A stretch of 64,000 nucleotides of DNA from contig OX235263.1 of the NCBI GenBank assembly GCA_944472135.2, positions 20,513,379 through 20,577,378 on the forward strand. The letters run 5' to 3'. A program made the translations under genes and the position numbers. Positions 62,504-64,000 of the stretch are shown piece after piece (positions within the stretch are counted from its first letter, which is position 1; each line of letters begins with the position of its first letter). The stretch comes from Trichobilharzia regenti (lineage: Eukaryota > Platyhelminthes > Trematoda > Strigeidida > Schistosomatidae). Under the pieces are notes generated by a model. It had not been told where the DNA came from, ran no database searches, and worked only from the letters and a program-made list of their open reading frames with translations.

Positions 62504-62542
<39 letters not shown>

Positions 62543-62583
62543 GAAATCTACACAGAACAAATGATTCAAATGAAGTATGCGGG

Positions 62584-62636
<53 letters not shown>

Positions 62637-63194
62637 TACTGCTATATCAGTACGAGCCGGATCCTGTCTGATAAAACAAATTATTTGATTAAATAGGGTC
62701 AGAGTTGGTTTTAGTAAATGACAAATAGCGTTGAAGTGAGAATACACATAACGAAAACAAATAATTAAGCTAACTTATATTTGAGGTATGTTCGTTCAAT
62801 GGTGGAATCCATTTTTAATGTACTACACACATAAATAAGTGGTTCGACAAAAACCAAAAGGTACACAAACACGCACACAAGTACTCATAATAAAATAAAT
62901 AAATAATAATACTAATCAATAATTTACAAACCTACCTGTTCAATTTCACACAGTTTATCTACACCCTTTTTAAAATTAATCATACACGTTTCAACGACAT
63001 GATAAGCAGCTGCATAACTGGCCGCTTCTGTTTGATATTGTGGCATACGTTTAATTAGATCGGAAAGACCTCTTAGTCCAACGGCACTTTTATTTTTATC
63101 ATCGTTTGATGAAACAGGAGATGCTGTGGCTTCTTCGAACTCTGCGAATTGTTTCTTACTTTCAGCAAATTCACGAACTCGTTGAGGGAGTGTC
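34484..63194 (-). CDS. STXBP1: Munc18/UNC-18 (STXBP1-like) Sec1 family gene, last six exons (partial)
   Basis: Munc18/UNC-18 proteins bind syntaxin and the SNARE bundle and are needed for vesicle fusion, above all in neurons. Exons on the minus strand in order: 62936-63194, 59035-59170, 56699-56817, 44644-44850, 41893-42219 and 34484-34753. Phases fit throughout with no internal stop, giving about 439 codons of the C-terminal part (domains 3a/3b and 2). Diagnostic stretches: [65 protein letters not shown] and [13 protein letters not shown]. Compared with vertebrate Munc18-1 there is a longer serine-rich loop before GPRLIVF and an added Gly/Pro segment before WEVVV. The 5' exons lie beyond the window. 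Introns reach about 12 kb and are full of mobile elements. The Munc18 (not Vps45, Sly1 or Vps33) assignment rests on the MPQYQ and RWTP...DIME motifs. Confidence 0.93.
34754..35400. other. UNC-18 intron DNA, no recognised element
   Basis: Nothing that I can assign. The region at 35060-35290 has a PLE-like feel (GTGTAGAGTTGAGTACATGG, the C-G-A-E-Y type block) but is too decayed to call. Confidence 0.3.
35404..35630 (-). mobile_element. tRNA-derived SINE (SINE-T)
   Basis: Minus-strand element with head TGCGTCGGTGGTATAACGGT and B-box-like GGTTCGATCACC. The body is as in the 29.3-kb copy. A GGCTTT flank occurs on both sides and may be its target duplication. Confidence 0.8.
35905..36125 (+). mobile_element. 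Diverged tRNA-derived SINE, plus strand
   Basis: B-box GGGTTCGATCCCCGCC followed by a body similar to SINE-T (CTCGCTGAGCTGGTGGTATTA, AACTTCAAATC, TGTTCCACCCGGGA). An older or distinct subfamily. Confidence 0.55.
36293..38210 (+). mobile_element. Penelope-like element with ~430-bp terminal inverted repeats
   Basis: 37310-37834 carries PLE protein remnants. The frame at 37562-37834 has the GIY-YIG endonuclease region ([20 protein letters not shown], then [10 protein letters not shown]). From 37765 to 38210 the sequence is repeated, reversed, at 36293-36727, with few changes. It lies in the last intron of the UNC-18 gene. Confidence 0.8.
38215..38605. other. No recognised feature
   Basis: AT-rich intron DNA between a PLE and a SINE. 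Confidence 0.35.
38610..38862 (-). mobile_element. tRNA-derived SINE (SINE-T)
   Basis: Minus-strand element with B-box GGGGTTCGACCCCCGG, the GACCAT/ATGGTC arm and a (TTA)n tail at the left end. Body is near-identical to the 29.3-kb copy. Confidence 0.85.
39056..39485 (+). mobile_element. Old RTE-like LINE family A, 3' fragment
   Basis: Decayed match to the family A C-terminus and 3' UTR (ACAAGCAATGTTAGCTGA, TGGCACCAATCCATGAAGTC, GAGTGTGGCAACTTAAACCG). No open frame remains. Confidence 0.65.
39640..40265 (-). repeat. GC-richer putative repeat, possibly LINE-related
   Basis: A minus frame at 39947-40192 reads [20 protein letters not shown] and [15 protein letters not shown], a sequence I associate with schistosome repeats. 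It lies directly 3' of a family A LINE tail on the same strand. Its element class is not resolved. Confidence 0.4.
40332..41432 (-). mobile_element. RTE-like LINE family A, 3' half
   Basis: Minus strand: begins at the motif B/C region ([20 protein letters not shown]), continues [74 protein letters not shown], and ends in the ACAG-type tail at 40332-40345. Two frameshifts. The complementary 5' half lies at 42466-44062 on the same strand. Confidence 0.85.
41893..42219 (-). CDS. STXBP1: UNC-18/Munc18 exon with Ser-rich loop
   Basis: 109 codons, phase 0 on both sides (acceptor CTTATAG, donor GTATGT). Starts [19 protein letters not shown]. It holds a Ser-rich low-complexity loop ([15 protein letters not shown]) and then the conserved [20 protein letters not shown] and YQLTQK. 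Two pieces of a family A LINE lie 0.5 kb to the left and 0.25 kb to the right. Confidence 0.92.
42466..44062 (-). mobile_element. RTE-like LINE family A, 5' half: endonuclease and start of RT
   Basis: Minus strand, in order: endonuclease (43472-44062), a linker ([40 protein letters not shown]), and the first part of the reverse transcriptase ([29 protein letters not shown], then [14 protein letters not shown]). It stops at the equivalent of LRQILEHR. Loss of a 3' end is unusual for a LINE. Confidence 0.8.
43472..44101 (-). CDS. APE-type endonuclease domain fragment of LINE family A
   Basis: 210 codons. It matches the apurinic-type endonuclease of non-LTR elements, which nicks the target DNA to prime reverse transcription. 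Visible blocks: [11 protein letters not shown] (the catalytic E region), [39 protein letters not shown] and [14 protein letters not shown] (metal-binding GDFNA). The first codons (44062-44101) belong to the flanking hammerhead SINE. The SDH-type end is missing through a frameshift or stop. Confidence 0.8.
   Translation of the reverse strand: MVFQWFSLSLSLGQQASLAKTLESRAINVCCVSETCIQHPSVVIHLTPSGQQDESSKFTLRVSGDGTASSRGLAGVGIALSTRSKKALLDWIPVDSRMCAVRLNGSVRRRKDCTTRRCLFVISAYAPTDRSSDEMKDEFYQKLSSSVGKAKRSDIVVLAGDFNAQVGKLCQSEKDVGGTYGVPCQRTDNVDRLRSRTGPRSGVLTTERT
44080..44400 (-). mobile_element. tRNA-headed hammerhead SINE, minus strand
   Basis: Read on the minus strand: body, then a tRNA-like head (CAGTGGCTTAATGGTCTACG, GGGTTCAAACCCCGG), then GTGTGCTGATACAGAGTCCC with an insertion in the hammerhead core, GTGAAACGGCT, and the family 3' end (AGTTGGTTTTCCAATGGTTC). 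Confidence 0.7.
44440..44575 (+). mobile_element. Penelope-like element 3'-end fragment
   Basis: GATATGATTATGAACA, AATAAATT and TAAATATTACTGTGTGAC match the 3' end of the PLE at 54850-54935. Noncoding. Confidence 0.5.
44644..44850 (-). CDS. STXBP1: UNC-18/Munc18 exon encoding the RWTP motif
   Basis: 69 codons, phase 0 on both sides. Reads [20 protein letters not shown], a basic linker ([11 protein letters not shown]) and [17 protein letters not shown], which matches the QLSRWTPxxKDIMED block of Munc18. Confidence 0.92.
44940..45250 (-). mobile_element. Hammerhead SINE, minus strand, truncated in the ribozyme
   Basis: Body, then a tRNA-like head with GGGTTCAAACCCTGG, then GTGCTGCCGATGAGTCC (U4 to C in the core), stem II and GAAAC. 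The sequence stops matching before the cleavage side. Confidence 0.6.
45290..45500. mobile_element. Decayed tRNA-headed SINE remnant
   Basis: On the minus strand a head-like CAGTGACTGAATTGTCAGTA and a B-box-like GGATTCGATCC precede GGGTGTGTACTGTTTAATAG, the position of the ribozyme, which is not recognisable. Confidence 0.45.
45515..45745 (-). mobile_element. Old tRNA-derived SINE (SINE-T)
   Basis: Retains the body (TAGAACATAGGGCTTCAAGC, TAGCAGTGGTG, TTGCTAGCCTCACACCCAACC on the plus strand) with a decayed head near 45690-45740. Confidence 0.6.
45746..45935. repeat. Body segment of the hammerhead-SINE family
   Basis: TTCTGCCAATTCGTGATATA, GGTTACGACTCGCCAGTCGA and CAGTCACCAGTGAGCAC match the arm sequences at 29.8 and 44.3 kb in the same order. 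Confidence 0.55.
46010..47030 (+). mobile_element. RTE-like LINE family C
   Basis: Includes reverse transcriptase motif B ([14 protein letters not shown]) near 46085-46125 and continues through [19 protein letters not shown] to the family 3' end (TTCCACTTGGAACCCAAGAG, then AACAATAACA). It supplies the empty site for the solo LTR at 32 kb. Many stops. Confidence 0.8.
47228..47255 (+). repeat. (TAA)n microsatellite
   Basis: Simple ATAATAATAATA run. Confidence 0.9.
47256..47799. other. UNC-18 intron DNA, nothing recognised
   Basis: AT-rich sequence with poly-A and poly-T runs and no family motif. Confidence 0.35.
47800..48370 (-). mobile_element. Old RTE-like LINE family A, 3' fragment
   Basis: Minus-strand match to the family 3' UTR and C-terminal region (on plus: CCACACTCCCTCCATGTAGC, TTTTGAGCCTTATCACATA, CGTAACACATGTCATAACCA, CGACGCCTAACCTCAATATT). 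Not coding. Confidence 0.65.
48628..49060. repeat. Head-to-head pair of hammerhead-type SINE units
   Basis: 48628-48840 (minus) and 48840-49060 (plus) are inverted copies around a short body segment. Each has a tRNA-like head (CTACGAGTTC/CACGAGCTCGTCTGG and a B-box-like GATTCGAACCC/GGTTCGAACTC). The minus unit keeps part of the hammerhead (GGGACGAAAAGGTTGTC); the plus unit has lost it. Confidence 0.6.
49250..49850 (+). mobile_element. Penelope-like element fragment
   Basis: Broken frames read [59 protein letters not shown] and [19 protein letters not shown]: the end of the RT region and the GIY-YIG endonuclease. No inverted copy is seen beside it. Confidence 0.75.
50165..50695 (+). mobile_element. 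RTE-like LINE family A, 3' fragment
   Basis: An open 112-codon frame (50186-50524) holds the C-terminal end: [58 protein letters not shown]. The 3' UTR ends in CCAGACAGAG. Sequence is close to the 20.8-22.3 kb copy. Confidence 0.85.
50697..51158 (+). mobile_element. RTE-like LINE family A, second tandem 3' fragment with (ACAG)n tail
   Basis: Starts directly behind the previous copy, covers the last 60 codons ([20 protein letters not shown]) and the 3' UTR, and ends in a clean (CAGA)n run at about 51136-51158. Only the very end of the element is present. Confidence 0.85.
51160..52070. other. UNC-18 intron DNA, nothing recognised
   Basis: AT-rich with TAA-type microsatellite patches at 51671-51705 and a C-rich run at about 51342-51355. 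Confidence 0.4.
52076..52966 (-). mobile_element. RTE-like LINE family B, 3' half
   Basis: Minus strand: starts [20 protein letters not shown], continues [17 protein letters not shown], and the C-terminus ([35 protein letters not shown]). TAA tail at the left end. It begins at nearly the same point as the copy at 33.2 kb. A further ~30-bp tail of the same type lies at 52970-53003. Confidence 0.85.
53008..54935 (+). mobile_element. Penelope-like element, most complete copy
   Basis: N-terminal RT region ([40 protein letters not shown]) in one frame with a TAA near 53189. A frameshift in an A run near 53525-53533 leads into the core RT frame. A second shift near 54440 leads into the GIY-YIG endonuclease ([20 protein letters not shown]). 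The 3' end carries AACAATAAATTTTG. Not functional as it stands. Confidence 0.9.
53531..54493 (+). CDS. Penelope-like reverse transcriptase core
   Basis: 320 residues. Motif [16 protein letters not shown], motif [21 protein letters not shown], motif [13 protein letters not shown] with the catalytic DD, then [10 protein letters not shown] and [13 protein letters not shown], all typical of PLE reverse transcriptases (which are related to telomerase). A low-complexity Asn/Asp run ([15 protein letters not shown]) lies at about residues 245-260, before the [16 protein letters not shown] linker to the endonuclease. The true ORF begins upstream in another frame. Confidence 0.9.
   Translation: MVGFDIVSLYTRIPINMAIEAVRNELISDQELELRTKVPLEDIMLGVQLCLTSTVFKFQGKIYKQTEGVAMGSSISPVLADIFMDRWEDIAFETFSRTSKVWWRYVDDTFTVLRTQDIGSFFEHINSKVEAIQFTYELESQEGELPMLDCNVKRKEDGKLNTSVYRKPTHSNRYLNFLSSHPMSVKIGLVKCSSDRAQKVSSTKENLRQEAINIKKLRLNNYPDKLVEKYVRKCKNTINNDSTDSDNNNNDNNNSDNTNNKESKSSTVIPNKAGIKVAFKPTNSIRNKLCRLKDQSCGAFKTKQFSLSNTLPAMIVKSNT
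54936..56210. other. UNC-18 intron DNA with (TA)n and a tRNA-like fragment
   Basis: (TA)n at 55107-55124. A tRNA-like TGGTCTAGGCGCTTGACTTC and GTTTGAAACTC occur at 55530-55585 (plus). A 77-codon minus frame (55709-55942) starts with a signal-peptide-like [20 protein letters not shown] followed by basic residues. It has no supporting splice or family evidence and is left uncalled. Confidence 0.35.
56215..56430 (-). mobile_element. Hammerhead-type SINE, minus strand, ribozyme decayed
   Basis: tRNA-like head (TTGGCTTGATAGTCTACGAG), ribozyme position GTGATTATGAAGAGCGCCAG with GGACGATTTAGCTCTCC, and the family 3' end (AGTTGGTTTTCCAATGGTTC, AGCTCATGATGATG). Confidence 0.65.
56699..56817 (-). CDS. 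STXBP1: UNC-18/Munc18 exon
   Basis: 119 nt, entering in phase 1 and leaving in phase 0 (donor GTAAGT). Reads [20 protein letters not shown], aligned with the EENLNKLIQHAQIP helix of Munc18-1. Confidence 0.88.
57085..58025 (+). mobile_element. RTE-like LINE family C, 3' half
   Basis: From the catalytic-box region (57140-57190, [13 protein letters not shown]) through [19 protein letters not shown] to the 3' end (AGCCCTATGTTCCACTAGG, AACAATAATAATA). Frames shift repeatedly. It lies in a UNC-18 intron. Confidence 0.8.
58026..59030. other. UNC-18 intron DNA, nothing recognised
   Basis: AT-rich with a short (TAA)n at 58416-58430 and a CATCATCAT run near 58585. No family motif. Confidence 0.35.
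59035..59170 (-). CDS. STXBP1: UNC-18/Munc18 exon
   Basis: 136 nt with acceptor TTTTTTCTAG and donor GTAGGT. Reads [20 protein letters not shown] and then [16 protein letters not shown], matching DLAMGTDAEGE...KDPMR and DKIRIILLYI of Munc18-1. Confidence 0.92.
59243..59402 (-). mobile_element. LINE 3'-tail fragment (family C/B type)
   Basis: (TTA)n, then the end of the LINE ORF in reverse (on plus: GGGGGCTTCAGTGTAGCCCA, CTGTCTTTTTCAGCTGGTTC). About 160 bp only. Confidence 0.5.
59405..59650 (-). mobile_element. tRNA-derived SINE (SINE-T)
   Basis: Minus-strand head TGCGTCGGTGGCATAGCGTT, B-box GGGGCTCGATCCCCGG, the GACCATG/CATGGTC arm, and a body as in the other copies. Confidence 0.85.
59890..60050 (+). 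mobile_element. Hammerhead-type SINE remnant, plus strand
   Basis: ATACTGGTGAAGAGTCC, then GGAACAGCTGTCTAGTGCTCC and TTTTTCAATGCTTCTCTAA keep the order of stem I, stem II, GUC-type site and 3' end, but the CUGANGA core is lost. Confidence 0.5.
60051..60639. other. UNC-18 intron DNA, open on both strands but unassigned
   Basis: 60303-60669 is open on both strands for about 105 codons. The minus frame is leucine-rich ([17 protein letters not shown]). It sits directly before an RT fragment and may be part of the same dead LINE. No family recognised. Confidence 0.3.
60640..60900 (+). mobile_element. LINE reverse-transcriptase fragment (CR1-like guess)
   Basis: Reads [34 protein letters not shown] and [15 protein letters not shown]. 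Same family as 29.1-29.7 kb, but without the SINE insertion. Confidence 0.6.
61060..61113 (+). repeat. (ATT)n microsatellite
   Basis: About 17 perfect ATT units, one side of a PLE insertion. Confidence 0.95.
61228..62505 (+). mobile_element. Penelope-like element with ~400-490-bp terminal inverted repeats
   Basis: The centre and right half encode the GIY-YIG endonuclease end ([55 protein letters not shown]; frame open 61969-62256). The region 62120-62505 is present again, reversed, at 61228-61720. ATT repeats flank both sides (61060-61113 and 62503-62540). It lies in a UNC-18 intron. Confidence 0.85.
62503..62540 (+). repeat. (ATT)n microsatellite
   Basis: About 12 units, directly at the right end of the PLE inverted repeat. 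Confidence 0.9.
62586..62634 (+). repeat. (TA)n microsatellite
   Basis: About 24 perfect TA units. Confidence 0.95.
62936..63194 (-). CDS. STXBP1: UNC-18/Munc18 exon (most upstream in window)
   Basis: 259 nt, entered with one base completing a codon, leaving in phase 0 (GAACAG then GTAGGT). Reads [16 protein letters not shown], an acidic Ser-rich loop, then [20 protein letters not shown] and [17 protein letters not shown], which aligns with the MPQYQKE...CMKHYQGTVDKLCRVEQ helix pair of Munc18-1. The previous exon is outside the window. Confidence 0.92.
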
Positions 63195-63472
63195 CTGAAG
63201 GTTAAGCAAATAAATTACGATGTAGAGAAAATGACTTAAGGTAGGAGAAATATGCTTGAAAATAAGCTATTGAGATAGGTAGGATCATCCACGCGTGAAC
63301 TCTTGATTTCTAAAGGACGTCACAATTCTTTGAAATCCAATTGAATATTCCAGTAGGTGGAAAAATACGAAATACGGTGATACACCGGAGTTTAGTCTTT
63401 AAGGTGTAGGAGGGAACTTATTCAAATCTTATCCATAATGGCATTATACTCCACCACAGTGCCCAAGTTTTA

Positions 63473-64000
63473 TGCCTTACCTCAATACTACTCACTCTAC
63501 TATACCACTCAACACCGGAGATAGAACGCAGACACCTATGATCAAAGACAGCTAATTTGGCCATGTCTCATTGACAGCCATAAAGGAGGAGGACAGAGTA
63601 AACACTGCCGAGCGGTACACACACCCTTTGGTCCGTAGCCCACCGGATATCACGTCTACTGAGCCAGAGATGGCGTAAGTTGGCTATTAAATGCCAAACG
63701 AGCCTTCTGTTTCCGTGCTGAGATTTCGTCGGCGATCAACCCTCTGGACTTGGCTGATTCAATTTCTTAAATAGATGAAGTGGTCAGCACGCTCAGCTAC
63801 CACTTTACTCCCTCCCTATCTTTAAGCTATGAGTGAGTCGATGTAGTCCAGTCCTGTAGCATCTTACTTGAATTTCACAATAAGGAATTGCATGCCAAAC
63901 ATTCAGAGATTTCAGTTGAAGTTGTTCATAAGAGTGCATTTTTTCAGTGTCTTTACACAACAGGGAGGACTATACCATCTATATATTCTGATTCAACGAG
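63473..64000 (-). mobile_element. RTE-like LINE family A fragment running off the window
   Basis: Minus-strand match to the family A region from motif C to FDHRCLRS (on plus: AGACACCTATGATCAAAGAC, GGTACACACACCCTTTGGTC, GTGCTGAGATTTCGTCGGCG, GATGTAGTCCAGTCCTGTAG). The 3' part is missing beyond 63473; the 5' part continues past base 64000. Confidence 0.75.

Overview
The window looks like nuclear DNA of a blood fluke (Schistosomatidae, Schistosoma or a close relative). The reasons are: a dynein gene whose first introns are only 30-38 nt, which is a known schistosome trait; TTAGGG-type telomere repeats; tRNA-headed SINEs that carry hammerhead-ribozyme sequence (the Sm-alpha type); and a very high load of RTE-like LINEs, Penelope-like elements (PLEs) and BEL/Pao LTR elements. 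The species is not resolved.

Host genes. (1) At the left edge, on the minus strand, lie the first six coding exons (387 codons) of cytoplasmic dynein 1 heavy chain; the rest of the gene lies left of base 1. (2) At 22.4-24.7 kb, on the plus strand, is an unrecognised gene with eight exons in consistent phase and a poly(A) signal. (3) From 34.5 to 63.2 kb, on the minus strand, are the last six exons of a Munc18/UNC-18 (STXBP1-like) Sec1 family gene, whose 5' exons lie beyond base 64000. The introns of (2) and (3) are packed with mobile elements.

Mobile DNA by region. At 6.2-13.2 kb is a cluster of gag-only BEL/Pao-like elements: an LTR-like segment, a gag with two in-frame stops and a hydrophobic C-terminus, and then a 3' region with three tandem copies of a covarying RNA hairpin. 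A nearly identical copy of the 3' part sits in inverted orientation. At 13-22 kb there are an interstitial telomeric tract, two RTE-like LINE copies with ACAG-type tails (called family A here) and one with a TAA tail (family B). At 22.5-23.4, 36.3-38.2 and 61.2-62.5 kb are three PLE fragments with the same layout, a GIY-YIG endonuclease remnant flanked by a long inverted copy of its own 3' end. The most complete PLE, with a full reverse transcriptase core, is at 53.0-54.9 kb. At 28-34 kb are hammerhead SINEs, a SINE with its target duplication inside a LINE fragment, and a 463-bp solo LTR with a 5-bp duplication inside another LINE. From 39 to 64 kb there are more LINE, SINE and PLE copies in and around the UNC-18 introns; two complementary halves of a family A LINE lie on either side of one UNC-18 exon.

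All identifications are from reading and recalled family patterns. No alignment or database search was run. Boundaries of decayed repeats are approximate, usually to within 10-40 bases.
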